Assembly (NCBI GenBank): GCA_020634975.1
Contig: JACKAQ010000001.1
Location: 1,612,001-1,676,000, forward strand
Direction of reading: 5' to 3'
DNA length: 64,000 nucleotides
DNA from: JACKAQ01 sp020634975 [NCBI: Calditrichia bacterium]
GTDB taxonomy: Bacteria > Calditrichota > Calditrichia > RBG-13-44-9
Positions 46,256 to 55,917 of this stretch are shown here, piece by piece. Made by a program: the position numbers and the translations under genes. Position 1 is the stretch's first letter; the number at the start of each line of letters is the position of its first letter. Below the pieces are notes generated by a model. That model saw only the letters and a program-made list of their open reading frames with translations. It did no database searches and had not been told where the DNA came from.

Positions 46256-49200
46256 ATGATCCGCAACCGATTTTCGCGAGCCGTGTTCAAAGCAGTGGCT
46301 ATCATCATTTTGCTGACACCGGCGCTGCAAGCGCAAGTTGGCTACTACTTTGGACAAAACAAGGTTCGCTATAAAGATTTTGACTGGAAGGTTTACCGGA
46401 CCGAGCATTTTGATGTCTATTATTATAATGAAACAGACATTACCGCCCGCGATGCCGCACGAATGGCAGAACGCGGTTACGCATATTTGAGCAAAACGCT
46501 GGGGCACAACGTAAAAGATCGCATTCCACTCATTTTATACGCCTCGCTAAACGATTTTGCCCAAACGAATGTAATTAACGGATTGCTCGACCAGGGCACA
46601 CGCGGGGTTACCGAAAGCCTGAAAAACCGGGTAACGCTGCCCATCACCGGCTCGTATCGCGAGTTTAATCATGTGCTGGTGCACGAACTGGTGCACGCGT
46701 TTCAATATGATATTATGTTCAATAACGAGCTGAACATCACTCGTTTTAACCCGCCGCTGTGGTTTGTGGAAGGCATGGCGGAATACCTTTCCGCAGGAAT
46801 GGACAACACCACTCGGATGTGGGTTCGCGACGGACTGATTCACGATGATTTGATGAGCGTACAGAAGCTGAACGGCACATACGACATCCGGGTGTATCGC
46901 CTTGGACAATCGCTCTGGCATTACATCGGCGAAAATTACGGAAAGGAAATGGTCGGCAAAATTTTTAAAATGGCCGCCCGTTCCGGTAACGTTGAAAGAG
47001 CCATCAAATCCTATTTAAACATGGATTTAAAGCAGCTCACAACGGCGTGGCACACTTACGCAAAATCGCTAACCGTTCCGGCGGATACCACAATGGCGAT
47101 GCCCGCCGATGTTGCGCAGCAATTGACCCATCGCGGATCGTATTATCACCGGATGAACATCGCTCCGGCGGTCAGTCCGGACGGCAAGCGTGTTGCCTAT
47201 GTTGCCAACAAAGACCTCGATGAGGAAATATACATGCTGACCCAAAAACCGGACGGCAGCTATGAGCAAAAACACCTCATCAGCGGCGGAAAAAGCCGCC
47301 AGTTCGAAACGCTGCGTTATTTTGAAACGGCGATGGGTTGGTCCCGCGATGGCAAAAAACTGGCGTTTATCTCCAAATCCGGGGCAAAAGATGTCATTTA
47401 CATCGTCGATTCGCACAGCGGAAAAGTGCTTCAGGAATTCCAGTTCGAGCGGCTGAACGGTTTGCTTTCGCCGACATTTTCACCGGAAGGCGAGCGGCTG
47501 GTGTTTGCCGGATTGCAGGGTGGCATCTCCGATTTGTATTTGTTGAATTTGGGAAATGGCAATTTGCGGCGGCTGACGAACGATAAATTTGCCACACTCC
47601 ACCCGCAGTGGGGACCGGAAAATGAGATCGTTTTTATCACCGATCGCGGAAAGAACAGCAACGCCGGGCAACTGCTGTTCAGCGATTACGATTTGGCAAT
47701 TTACAATTTAAGCGACAACACGATTCAGCTCGTCACCGATTTGCCGGGCAGCGAAACCAGCCCGCAATGGTCGCCGGATGGCAGCGAAATCGCCTTTATT
47801 TCCGATTACGAGGGCATCCCGAATATTTACAGAATCCGGTTGAATGACGGCGAAATTCGCCGGTTGACCGCACTGAAAAGCGGCGTTTCGGGCATCACGG
47901 AAACCACACCGGCGTTCAGTTGGTCTGCCAATGGCAACGCGATGGTGTTCTCCGCTTTTGTGGACGCAAGCTGGCAGTTGTTCAAAGTTAACCCGGATGA
48001 TCTGGTTGCCGAAATCCCGGTTTCGCCGGAAAAAGTGAGCGAAAACGCCGGGAAAAACGCGGCTATCGCCATTTCCGTGACGACAGAAGCCCTGCCGGAC
48101 ACCGCCAAAAAAGCGCAAAAAACGGCGCTCGAAAAGCGCATTTTTAACACATTTCCAACAGAAGAAGAAACGCCGGACAGCGCGGTTACGGTTCAAATCG
48201 ATAACCAATCGATAGCCGTAAAAGACAGCGTAATCAACACCGCGCCGATGCTCGCAACTGCCGGATGGCTGCCGGAAATTCCCGATATCAACACCATTTA
48301 CACGGGCTACGAATTGTCGCCGGATGATTCCGTGGAAACCCGCGATTACAGCAGCAATTTCAAACTGGACGCCGTACAGGTTGGCGGCGGATACAACACG
48401 TTTTTCGGTGTGCAGGGTGGCGCGGCATTTCTGTTCAGCGATATGCTGGGCAATCACACGCTGTATTTGTCCAGCGAACTGCAGTTTTCCGATCCGCGCT
48501 ATTCGGATTTCGGGCTGACTTATTTTAACCAGGCCAATCGCTGGAGTTGGGGTGTGCAGGCGTTTCAGTCCAGTCTTAGCTATCTCACCGCTGCCAATTT
48601 TAATCAGGTGGGCTTGATTCGCGATACCTATCGCGGATTCAACGGACTGGTTGCATATCCGTTCAGCAAATTTGCGCGATTGGAATTAACCGGCGGCATC
48701 ACCTGGATTAACGAAGATTTTGTGGTGGAAACCTACAATTTTAGCGGGCTCGATCGCGAAACGACCGATATCGGTACGTTCAATTACGGGCTGTTCAGCG
48801 CGGCGATGGTTTTTGATCATTCCACCTACGGACCATTGGGACCGTCCAAAGGGTATCGCAGCCGCTTTTCGGTGGAAACAACCACAAACGATATCCAGTC
48901 GACCACGTTGCTGGCGGATTACCGGAAATATTTCCGCACCAGCAGCCGCACAGTTTTGGCGTGGCGGTTTATGGGCGCCGGAAGTGTCGGTAAAGATGAC
49001 CGGTTTTTCGATATCGGCGGACCGTATTATTATCGCGGAGCGGATTACAACGAGCTGATCGGCTCGAATTTTCTGCTGAGCAATCTGGAGTTTCGTTTCC
49101 CGATGCTGCCATTTTTACCGCCGACGATGGATTTCCTGAGCGGTGCGGCGTTTGCCGATGCCGCCGGCACGTGGGGCATCAATTCGCGATTTTACGACAA

Positions 49201-49384
49201 TCCCACTTTCCAGCCGTTTAGCAACGAAAACGGCTTTCGCCTGAACGATTTGAATGCGGCGGTAGGTCTTGCGGCACGGCTGAACATCGGCTACTTTTTG
49301 CTGCAATACGAACTGGCGTGGCCAACCGATTTGCAGAATTTCGGCTCACCGGTCAAACGCTTTTCGATCGGGACATTTTTCTGA
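46256..49384 (+). CDS. Three-domain outer-membrane protein: MA-clan peptidase, TolB propeller, surface-antigen barrel
   Basis: A 1042-residue exported protein. After a signal peptide (VFKAVAIIILLTPALQAQ) come: a gluzincin-like peptidase domain (about 20-270) with the zinc motif HELVHAFQYD and downstream Glu in WFVEGMAEYLSAG; a TolB/PD40 propeller (about 295-610: PAVSPDGKRVAYVANKDLDEEIYML split over strands, PQWSPDGSEIAFISDYEG); and a C-terminal barrel (about 700-1042) like the bacterial surface antigen/BamA family (GPLGPSKGYRSRFSVETT, GGPYYYRGADYNELIG, RFSIGTFF ending). The peptidase and propeller would hang in the periplasm under the barrel. I use ATG 46256 with GGAGG five bases upstream. 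A terminator follows at 49422. Confidence 0.85.
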   Translation: MIRNRFSRAVFKAVAIIILLTPALQAQVGYYFGQNKVRYKDFDWKVYRTEHFDVYYYNETDITARDAARMAERGYAYLSKTLGHNVKDRIPLILYASLNDFAQTNVINGLLDQGTRGVTESLKNRVTLPITGSYREFNHVLVHELVHAFQYDIMFNNELNITRFNPPLWFVEGMAEYLSAGMDNTTRMWVRDGLIHDDLMSVQKLNGTYDIRVYRLGQSLWHYIGENYGKEMVGKIFKMAARSGNVERAIKSYLNMDLKQLTTAWHTYAKSLTVPADTTMAMPADVAQQLTHRGSYYHRMNIAPAVSPDGKRVAYVANKDLDEEIYMLTQKPDGSYEQKHLISGGKSRQFETLRYFETAMGWSRDGKKLAFISKSGAKDVIYIVDSHSGKVLQEFQFERLNGLLSPTFSPEGERLVFAGLQGGISDLYLLNLGNGNLRRLTNDKFATLHPQWGPENEIVFITDRGKNSNAGQLLFSDYDLAIYNLSDNTIQLVTDLPGSETSPQWSPDGSEIAFISDYEGIPNIYRIRLNDGEIRRLTALKSGVSGITETTPAFSWSANGNAMVFSAFVDASWQLFKVNPDDLVAEIPVSPEKVSENAGKNAAIAISVTTEALPDTAKKAQKTALEKRIFNTFPTEEETPDSAVTVQIDNQSIAVKDSVINTAPMLATAGWLPEIPDINTIYTGYELSPDDSVETRDYSSNFKLDAVQVGGGYNTFFGVQGGAAFLFSDMLGNHTLYLSSELQFSDPRYSDFGLTYFNQANRWSWGVQAFQSSLSYLTAANFNQVGLIRDTYRGFNGLVAYPFSKFARLELTGGITWINEDFVVETYNFSGLDRETTDIGTFNYGLFSAAMVFDHSTYGPLGPSKGYRSRFSVETTTNDIQSTTLLADYRKYFRTSSRTVLAWRFMGAGSVGKDDRFFDIGGPYYYRGADYNELIGSNFLLSNLEFRFPMLPFLPPTMDFLSGAAFADAAGTWGINSRFYDNPTFQPFSNENGFRLNDLNAAVGLAARLNIGYFLLQYELAWPTDLQNFGSPVKRFSIGTFF

Positions 49385-49421
49385 TTCGCAGTTGAATATC
49401 CAATCCATCCCTCCTCGTACC

Positions 49422-49456
49422 AACGCTCCGGTGACATTTGCCGGGGCGTTTTTTTT
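49422..49456 (+). terminator. Rho-independent terminator
   Basis: AACGCTCCGG pairs with CCGGGGCGTT across a nine-base loop and is followed by a run of T. It ends the 46256-49384 transcript. A separate near-palindrome, GTTCCCAATTTGGGAAC, is at 49471-49487. Confidence 0.75.
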
Positions 49457-49548
49457 GAAAAAAACCATTTGTTCCCAATTTGGGAACTCTATTCACAACA
49501 CAATGGGCGTCCCGTTTGAGGTGATGATGCAATAATATTTTCGCGCAA

Positions 49549-50370
49549 TCACCGCAATTTTGATAGCAGTTGTTTCTGAAAAATTTCCATCGCTATCACC
49601 CAGCCTTTTGGACCAATACCGTTGATTTTATGCAAGTTAGGCAATGGGATATCCTGCCAGGTACCATCCTGTTTTTGCACGAGAAACGCCACATCGGTAG
49701 CTGCCAGCAGCGAAACGTCGTTGGCGCTGTCGCCCAAACTGACGGTGTGAACCTCGCCAAATTGCTGCCGGAAAATTTCTGCGAGCAGGCGAACAGCAGT
49801 GCCTTTGTCCGCAGTCGCGGATGTAACGGTAAAAAATCGCCCGCCGGAAACCGCAACCAAACCGAACGGTTTTAGCGCATCGCGGATGGTCTGCTGTTCT
49901 GTTTCGGTGAGTGGCGTAAGTATTGTTTCGCTGTAATCGCGGGTGGCGGCGCATTTTGCAGCGGCTTTGTCCAGCCCGGTAATTGCGCAAATTTCCGCAA
50001 CAGACAAATCGCAATAACATTTGAACCCGATGCCCGTTTCCGAACGGATATTTGCCAGCGTCGCCCTGATTTCCGCAACCGGTTTGCCCAATTCAATCAC
50101 CAAAAAATCGGCGGTTTCGCGTTGCGCATTCACCGGAACGGTAAAATAATGTTTCGGGATAAACACGGCGTTGCCGTTTTCCACGATAAACGGCGCCGAA
50201 ATATCCAGCGCCGTCCGGTAAAATTCCTGTTCCGCGAACGTTTTGGACGAGCAAAAAATCACCGGAAAGTTCAGTGATTTCAGCCATTGCACAGCTGGAC
50301 GGCTCACATCATAGCGATATTTTTCGTCCAGCAACGTTCCATCCAGATCAGTGAAAATGAGTTGTTTCAT
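49549..50370 (-). CDS. mpgP: Mannosyl-3-phosphoglycerate phosphatase
   Basis: A 273-residue HAD-superfamily (Cof/MPGP type) phosphatase. Motif I FTDLDGTLLD with nucleophile Asp8, motif II PVIFCSSKTFAE, motif III Lys in TADKGTAVRLLA and motif IV VSLGDSANDVSLL are present; IVENGNAVFIPKHYF matches MPGP. It removes phosphate from mannosyl-3-phosphoglycerate to give the compatible solute mannosylglycerate. Its start overlaps the stop of the synthase gene by four bases (ATGA), so the two are translationally coupled. Confidence 0.92.
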   Translation of the reverse strand: MKQLIFTDLDGTLLDEKYRYDVSRPAVQWLKSLNFPVIFCSSKTFAEQEFYRTALDISAPFIVENGNAVFIPKHYFTVPVNAQRETADFLVIELGKPVAEIRATLANIRSETGIGFKCYCDLSVAEICAITGLDKAAAKCAATRDYSETILTPLTETEQQTIRDALKPFGLVAVSGGRFFTVTSATADKGTAVRLLAEIFRQQFGEVHTVSLGDSANDVSLLAATDVAFLVQKQDGTWQDIPLPNLHKINGIGPKGWVIAMEIFQKQLLSKLR

Positions 50371-51569
50371 TTTGCAGCTTCACGTGCTTTCATCAATTCG
50401 GTGTAACCTTCATTTTTTATAATATCAAAAAATTTACGCAAATCAATTTTCGAAAGCGCCGGATAATAGCTGGCATTTTTGGGTTGTTCGTTTTTTTTCA
50501 CAAATTTTCGCTGCAACATTTCTTCAAAAATAGCATCTTTGATCGCCTGTGGCGTTACCGGCGAATGAAAAATAACCTGCAGCGCCGCATAAATCATATG
50601 TTCAACGTGCTCTGTGCCTTTTTGTTCGTGCAAATGCGGATTTCGCGACTCGATCTGAAACACCTCGATCTGCTGTTTCAAAATTTCCTCGTGCGGATTG
50701 TTGCTGATGCCGCCGAATCGCTCCAGCATGTTCATAAAATGATACGGCTCGATCGAATATCCGGTGGAATATTCGAGCTGCATCGCCAAATCCAGCGTCA
50801 TTGCGTGTTCGCCGGCGTTGCCGGTTTTGATCACTTCGGTTTCGAATCCGGTGTAATGGGTGAGCAAGCGGTTTAAAAATGAATTGGTGATCACAGAAGT
50901 GCGTCCCCATTTGGCGAAAAACAATTCGGATTCTACAATTTTCGGTTTGCTGTGCCAGGAAATTCGCACCATCGAATATTTGGATTTACTCAATGCAAAT
51001 CCGGCGGAATAAATGCGAACATATTCATGTACTGATCCCGGAAAATAATTGTCGGCATCGATGAATCCAATATATTTTTTGCCCGCGAGGCGCGCCAGCA
51101 TTGTCCCGATAATCATGCCTTCGGCTTTGCCGTTTTTTACGATGCCATCTTTGGATAAAATTTCGCTGTAACCGGTTTCCGCAAAGGCTTCGGACAGTTT
51201 CGGATCTTTTTGATGCACGATCAAAATATGTTTGCGGCTGAATCGCTGATAGGTTTCGATGGCGGCGCATTCCAGCGCAAAACGATCCACCGGTTCGCGC
51301 GGGCTGTTGGACACAATGATGATCAAACACTGGTGCGGAATGCCATACAATACGCCTTCGAGCAGTTTCAGGTTTTCATCTTTCATCGGCACGACAACCG
51401 CCATTTGCTCCTCGATGTCATACAAAGTTTCGTACGAAATGCGTTCCACGACCCGCAATTCATCGTTGGCGTTTTTGCTAACGCCGGAATCCAGTTCGTA
51501 CACTTTTTGCAGTCCGTAAAACAGGTTGGAGCCAATTCGCTCCGCTTCTCTGGGGATTTCGATTCTCAT
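50367..51569 (-). CDS. mpgS: Mannosyl-3-phosphoglycerate synthase
   Basis: A 400-residue GT55 glycosyltransferase: GSNLFYGLQKVYELDSG, MAVVVPMKDENLKLLEGVLYGIPHQC split motif, IIIVSNSPREP, metal/nucleotide site in GKKYIGFIDADNYFPGSV, and HTYTGFETEV-like NRLLTHYTGFETEVIKTG. It transfers mannose from GDP-mannose to 3-phosphoglycerate. Together with the downstream phosphatase this is the two-step mannosylglycerate pathway, known from thermophiles and halotolerant bacteria. Start and stop overlap the neighbours by four bases each. Confidence 0.95.
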   Translation of the reverse strand: MRIEIPREAERIGSNLFYGLQKVYELDSGVSKNANDELRVVERISYETLYDIEEQMAVVVPMKDENLKLLEGVLYGIPHQCLIIIVSNSPREPVDRFALECAAIETYQRFSRKHILIVHQKDPKLSEAFAETGYSEILSKDGIVKNGKAEGMIIGTMLARLAGKKYIGFIDADNYFPGSVHEYVRIYSAGFALSKSKYSMVRISWHSKPKIVESELFFAKWGRTSVITNSFLNRLLTHYTGFETEVIKTGNAGEHAMTLDLAMQLEYSTGYSIEPYHFMNMLERFGGISNNPHEEILKQQIEVFQIESRNPHLHEQKGTEHVEHMIYAALQVIFHSPVTPQAIKDAIFEEMLQRKFVKKNEQPKNASYYPALSKIDLRKFFDIIKNEGYTELMKAREAAK

Positions 51570-54500
51570 TTTTTCTCCTCCGACAATCGTTTTTCGTAAT
51601 AATTGGACAGATATTCATACACCCGTTTTTTGGTGCGCGCCCAACACAATTCCTCACCAATTTCCTCCAATTCGTTTTCCATTTTGATGGTGTCCAGCAG
51701 TTGCTGGTTGAGCAGAGTGGAAATGCGCGCCTCATATAATTTGCGGGTGAGCGTGGTAATTTGCGCTTTCACCCGCTGTAATTCGGCCATTTTTTCGAGC
51801 TCCTGTTTGCCGCTGCGATCAATTTCGTCTTCTTTTTTATACGCTTCGTTTCGCAAATCGCGCAGTTCATTTTGGATTTGATAATAGCGATCGCGCTCCT
51901 CGCCAACTTCCTGCGGCGTGAGTACCGGCGGGAATGCCACATCCGGTAAATCCGGGTGCAATTCCAGTCCGCCCAGCAGTTTCGTGTCGTTCGACAATCG
52001 TTGATTGGCAATTTGGTTCAACTCCAGCACTAACCGCAACGTAATGATTTCTTTGGGTTTAGCCGAAATAGAAACCACTCCGTTTTCCGGCGTTACGGGA
52101 GAAATTTCGTCTTCATTCAAATTTGCCAGATGCGCTGCCGCAACCGGCAAATTGATCTGCAATCCGGCGTTCACCGGTTCGTTGAGCGTGTTGTAAAACC
52201 GCACGATCACGCTGTCACCATCTTCGGAGCGCTTGAGCGCGGTGAGGCGCAGCGCGCCGGGGACATCTTCATTCACCCAATTGAGCAACGAAAATTCGTC
52301 CGGCAAACCGCCGTCGTGTACGCCGGTGCGCACCGCCCGGAATTTCATGTTGTGGTTGTCCGCTTTAAAATGCGGTTTGTCCATTTTGAAATTGCCGGTG
52401 TTGGGATAAATCGCGCAGGAGAAATAGTGATCGCCGATTTCCTGCGCTTCCGGCGTGAAAATATGCGGTCCCACATCACCGACGCGCGTTTGCAAATCGT
52501 ATCGCGCCAGCCAACCGACCGAGCGCATCAGCGTTACCGCGATGGTCTGGTTTTTTTCCAAAATCTCGTATTCACTCAGCTTCCCGCTGATCACGGTCAG
52601 ACCTTTTTTGCCATCGCTCAGACCCGCAAAATTGTGGAAAATGCGCGTGTTCACCGGCGCTGTGTAGCGTCCGGCCAGCATCAGGCGGCTCATTTTTTCG
52701 GGAATATGCTGATCGGTCGATGGATCGCTGAGGGGAAATTTGGCGACATCAAACGGCTCTTCCGCATACGATTCTTCGGTTTGAATATTACTCGGGAACA
52801 TCAGCCGCAGGCGGTGATCTTTGATGGTATTCTTCAAATGAATATGCAGCTCCACCCGGCGCGATGCGGCAGCCATTTCCACAAACATCTCGATGGGAAA
52901 ATCGCGTTTTTGCGGGCTGCGCGATTGACGGTCTTTCGTGAGCGATTCGGGCAGTTGCAAGTTCAGCGCAACGCTGAAACAGGCCAGACAATCGCCATCG
53001 TGCACCAGCCGGATGTTCGCTGTTTCATCGCGACTCGTGACAATTTCATCCGATTCGGGATAGGAATAATCGTAAGTATCGCCGGCATCACCGCCGTTTT
53101 CGAACATCGCCAGATGCTCAAAATGATCGCCGGTTTCCTTATTTTGCACGTTCAGCGTGCCGTTCGGGTTGATCTGCACTTTCAGGTAATCGTTTTCCAT
53201 CGTGCAGTTTTTTTCGGAAATATGAACCCGGCGATGCGGCACAGTTTCCGGTTTTTCGGGGAAAATGTAATAGGTTTTGTAACCGAGCGAAGGCACATCG
53301 TTGGCAAAAATGTAGATGTCCGCGCGATCCTCATCCTGCCAGGAATGTTGGAAGGCAACGGATTCGCCGCGCCCGTTTTTGATGCTGAACTCGCGGAATT
53401 TTTCCGGCAGATCGATGGAAATGCCAAACACATGTCCGCGCGTCCGCGATGACGGATTGAACACCACCACCGGAATCGCATCGGGAAATTTGCCCGTGTT
53501 GATGGTTTGGGCGATGGTGCGCAAGCTGATTTCGGTGATGTCCCGCGAGGAGCGGATCACATCGTTGAAGCGTTCGTGCATGTCCCGCGCGATGGTGTCG
53601 ATGTTGCAGCCGCAAACGTCATCGTGCGTGTGGTTCACCAGCAGCGTTTTCCAGATGCGCTCAAATTTCCGGCGCGAATAAACGCTGCCGAACGCCCAAC
53701 TGAGCGTGGCAAACGGCTCCGCCCAACGCTCCAATTCCCGCTGCGCTTCGTTGTTCTGGCTTTTCAAACGGCTGCGACTGGAGAACACGCCTTTCAAAAT
53801 GGGCATGTATTTGCCGCTGTACAAATAGCCGCGAACGGTCGGCAATTCCGGTGCTGCTTCGCGGATTTTTTCCAGATATTCCGTTGGTGTGGATTGTTTG
53901 CAGTGAATGGTTTCGCCGCGTTTCTCGTTAAATTCCTCGATAATCGGGAACACGTCGTCCGGCCAGGGCACTTGTTCGTAACCGTTCATCAGCACCACGT
54001 TTGGCGTAGATGCCAGCGGCAGCAGATCGTTGGTATGTTTGTAAATGCGTTCCAGCGCGATTTCTTTGGTTAGCGACAGTACCATCGCGTTGCGATAGCT
54101 GTCCGCGAGATACACGCTGAGAATTTTGGAACCGTCCGGCGATTCCCACCAGAATTCCGATTTGAGATCGTCCGGCGGCAGCTCAACGCCGCGCCAAACG
54201 AACGCACCCTCAATGCCGAATCCGCGATAAATTTGCGGCGCCTGAGCAATCTGCCCGAAGTTGTCGAGCATCCACCCGACTTTCATCACGTTGCCGCCGC
54301 CATATTGTTTGGCCATTTTTACGCCAATGAGCAGATTGCGCACCAGCGCTTCGCCGCTGACCAATCCCCAATCCGGCTGCAAATACGCGGGTCCGACCAG
54401 CAACCGCCCTTCCCCGGCGTATTTGCGGATGGCGCGTTTGGCAGCGCTGGCTTCATCGCGGGAAAGTTGGTCGAGATAATCCTCGATCATCAGCGTTTGC

Positions 54501-54685
54501 CCGTCCAGCACAAAGCGGTATTCCGGATATTCTTCCAACCGTTTGAACAGGTTTTCGAAAAACGGCGGCAACCAGCGATTGGCATATTTCGCGGTGAAAA
54601 TCCACTCGCGATCCCAATGGTTGTGCGAAATAATATGCGCGGTTACTTTTTTCGAAGCAAAATTATCCGGGACGGTATTCGGCAT
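51566..54685 (-). CDS. Glycoside hydrolase family 38 alpha-mannosidase with coiled-coil tail
   Basis: A 1039-residue GH38 enzyme. The zinc-site motif ISHNHWDREWI opens the catalytic domain; GWMLDNFGQIAQAPQI, the Asp of FWWESPDGSKILSVYL region and NHTHDDVCGCNID follow. A large beta-sandwich domain fills about 420-900. Unusually the last 110 residues are a charged, helical, coiled-coil-like segment (RDRYYQIQNELRDLRNEAYK and beyond). In this operon (four-base overlap with mpgS) the likely substrate is mannosylglycerate or its precursor; E. coli MngB is a GH38 enzyme that hydrolyses 6-phospho-mannosylglycerate, but no PTS gene is present here. A different mannoside or glycan is possible. ATG 54685 is preferred since a GGAAAGG site overlaps the earlier ATG 54694. 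Confidence 0.87.
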   Translation of the reverse strand: MPNTVPDNFASKKVTAHIISHNHWDREWIFTAKYANRWLPPFFENLFKRLEEYPEYRFVLDGQTLMIEDYLDQLSRDEASAAKRAIRKYAGEGRLLVGPAYLQPDWGLVSGEALVRNLLIGVKMAKQYGGGNVMKVGWMLDNFGQIAQAPQIYRGFGIEGAFVWRGVELPPDDLKSEFWWESPDGSKILSVYLADSYRNAMVLSLTKEIALERIYKHTNDLLPLASTPNVVLMNGYEQVPWPDDVFPIIEEFNEKRGETIHCKQSTPTEYLEKIREAAPELPTVRGYLYSGKYMPILKGVFSSRSRLKSQNNEAQRELERWAEPFATLSWAFGSVYSRRKFERIWKTLLVNHTHDDVCGCNIDTIARDMHERFNDVIRSSRDITEISLRTIAQTINTGKFPDAIPVVVFNPSSRTRGHVFGISIDLPEKFREFSIKNGRGESVAFQHSWQDEDRADIYIFANDVPSLGYKTYYIFPEKPETVPHRRVHISEKNCTMENDYLKVQINPNGTLNVQNKETGDHFEHLAMFENGGDAGDTYDYSYPESDEIVTSRDETANIRLVHDGDCLACFSVALNLQLPESLTKDRQSRSPQKRDFPIEMFVEMAAASRRVELHIHLKNTIKDHRLRLMFPSNIQTEESYAEEPFDVAKFPLSDPSTDQHIPEKMSRLMLAGRYTAPVNTRIFHNFAGLSDGKKGLTVISGKLSEYEILEKNQTIAVTLMRSVGWLARYDLQTRVGDVGPHIFTPEAQEIGDHYFSCAIYPNTGNFKMDKPHFKADNHNMKFRAVRTGVHDGGLPDEFSLLNWVNEDVPGALRLTALKRSEDGDSVIVRFYNTLNEPVNAGLQINLPVAAAHLANLNEDEISPVTPENGVVSISAKPKEIITLRLVLELNQIANQRLSNDTKLLGGLELHPDLPDVAFPPVLTPQEVGEERDRYYQIQNELRDLRNEAYKKEDEIDRSGKQELEKMAELQRVKAQITTLTRKLYEARISTLLNQQLLDTIKMENELEEIGEELCWARTKKRVYEYLSNYYEKRLSEEKK

Positions 54686-54844
54686 GATTAACATCCTTTC
54701 CGTTTATTTGAATGGCTCGTCCGTAAAAAAAAGCTGTTTTAACAGAACGATGGCTATGATTGTGCACAGATATTGCATTTTAACGAGGGTCCTTTTTCAA
54801 TATAAAAATTAAAAGGGGTCATGCAAGGTTTTTTGGTCAAAAAA

Positions 54845-54868
54845 AAAGGCGCCCAAATGAGCGCCTTT
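54845..54868 (-). terminator. Rho-independent terminator of the DUF2911 gene
   Basis: AAAGGCGC pairs with GCGCCTTT (eight-base loop); on the minus strand the stem is followed by TTTT. It lies 27 bases past the DUF2911 stop. Confidence 0.8.
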
Positions 54869-54894
54869 CTGATAACCAAACCTGATAAAAAAAT

Positions 54895-55917
54895 TTACGG
54901 CAGTGCGACGGTGAATGGCACAGCCAATTTATCCCAGGTGATGTGCATTTCTGTAGCGGTGATGGTTTTGTCTGTCAACGTCAAATTGTTGGCGGCAATC
55001 GTGAACCATTCGGTAGCGGTTTCGGTTTTTACCGGCGTTGCGGTGATGCGCAGTGCATCGTTTGCGGCGTCATAACCTTCTGTGCCACGGTGGTCTGCTT
55101 TTTTATTGAAAATGATTGTCCACTCGTTTTCACCGGGAATGGTGAACAAACCGTAGCTGCCGGCGGGCAATTTTTGTCCATTGACGGTTACGTCCGAGCT
55201 GGTTGTGAAAACCGTATTTTCGTTTGCGCCGGTGCGCCAGAGTTCGTTCAACGGAACCAGTTCGCCCCAAATGGTGCGGCCTTTTACACCCGGACGGCTG
55301 TAAACAACCTCAATTTTGGTGTCGACGCCAATGGTTTGGGCAACGGTGCTTTTGAGGCTTTTGCGGATATCTTTGCCGGGCTCGGCAGTTACCACGGTAA
55401 ACGGCACTTTCACTTTTTCCCAGTGAATGGCGGCGGTGGCTTTGGTGCTGTCCAGCGATTCAAAACCGAAGCTCAGCCATTCTGCGTGCGGTGCGCCTTG
55501 CGGTGTTGCGGTGATGCGCAGTGCGTCCATTTTTTCGTCGTATTCGTATGCGCCCCACTGTTTTGCGGTTTTGTTGAAAATGATTGTCCAGCTATCTTTT
55601 CCCGGAATGGTGAACAGCGAATACTCGCCGGCAGCCAGTTTTTCGCCGTTGATGAGCACATCCGTGCTCGCTGAAAAACGGGTGGCTTCGTTGGCACCGG
55701 TGCGCCAAACTTTGTCCATCGGCACCAGTTCGCCCCAAACCGTGCGGCCTTTTACCGCCGGACGGCCGTAATCGACTGTAACAACCGTGGTTTTACCAAT
55801 CGTTTGCGAAACACTCGCAGCCGGACTCACCCGCGGTTTGGGCGGTTCATCCTGCGCAAATCCGGTTGCGCCAAACACCAGCATTCCAGCTACCAACATC
55901 TTAAAAAATTTATTCAT
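54895..55917 (-). CDS. Tandem DUF2911 periplasmic protein
   Basis: A 340-residue exported protein: signal peptide ending GFAQ, then two copies of the DUF2911 domain (about 30-170 and 185-335). Each copy has the same signature: YGRPAVKGRTVWGELVPMDKVWRTGANEAT in the first (split here) and YSRPGVKGRTIWGELV...WRTGANENT in the second, followed by GxYxLFTIPG and WTIIFNK. The family is common in FCB bacteria; function unknown, but the repeated WRTGANE and GEYSLFTIPG motifs suggest a ligand- or polymer-binding beta fold. Strong ribosome site GGAGG seven bases before ATG. Own promoter-like pair TTGCAT-18-TAAACT upstream on the minus strand. Confidence 0.9.
   Translation of the reverse strand: MNKFFKMLVAGMLVFGATGFAQDEPPKPRVSPAASVSQTIGKTTVVTVDYGRPAVKGRTVWGELVPMDKVWRTGANEATRFSASTDVLINGEKLAAGEYSLFTIPGKDSWTIIFNKTAKQWGAYEYDEKMDALRITATPQGAPHAEWLSFGFESLDSTKATAAIHWEKVKVPFTVVTAEPGKDIRKSLKSTVAQTIGVDTKIEVVYSRPGVKGRTIWGELVPLNELWRTGANENTVFTTSSDVTVNGQKLPAGSYGLFTIPGENEWTIIFNKKADHRGTEGYDAANDALRITATPVKTETATEWFTIAANNLTLTDKTITATEMHITWDKLAVPFTVALP

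Noticed and set aside
49471-49487. GTTCCCAATTTGGGAAC near-palindrome as an operator
   Set aside because: It lies after a terminator and between convergent transcripts, so an operator role is unlikely; it may be a remnant of a dispersed repeat.
52130-53452. 440-residue plus-strand reading frame
   Set aside because: It is antisense to the GH38 gene, where catalytic motifs prove the minus strand is coding.
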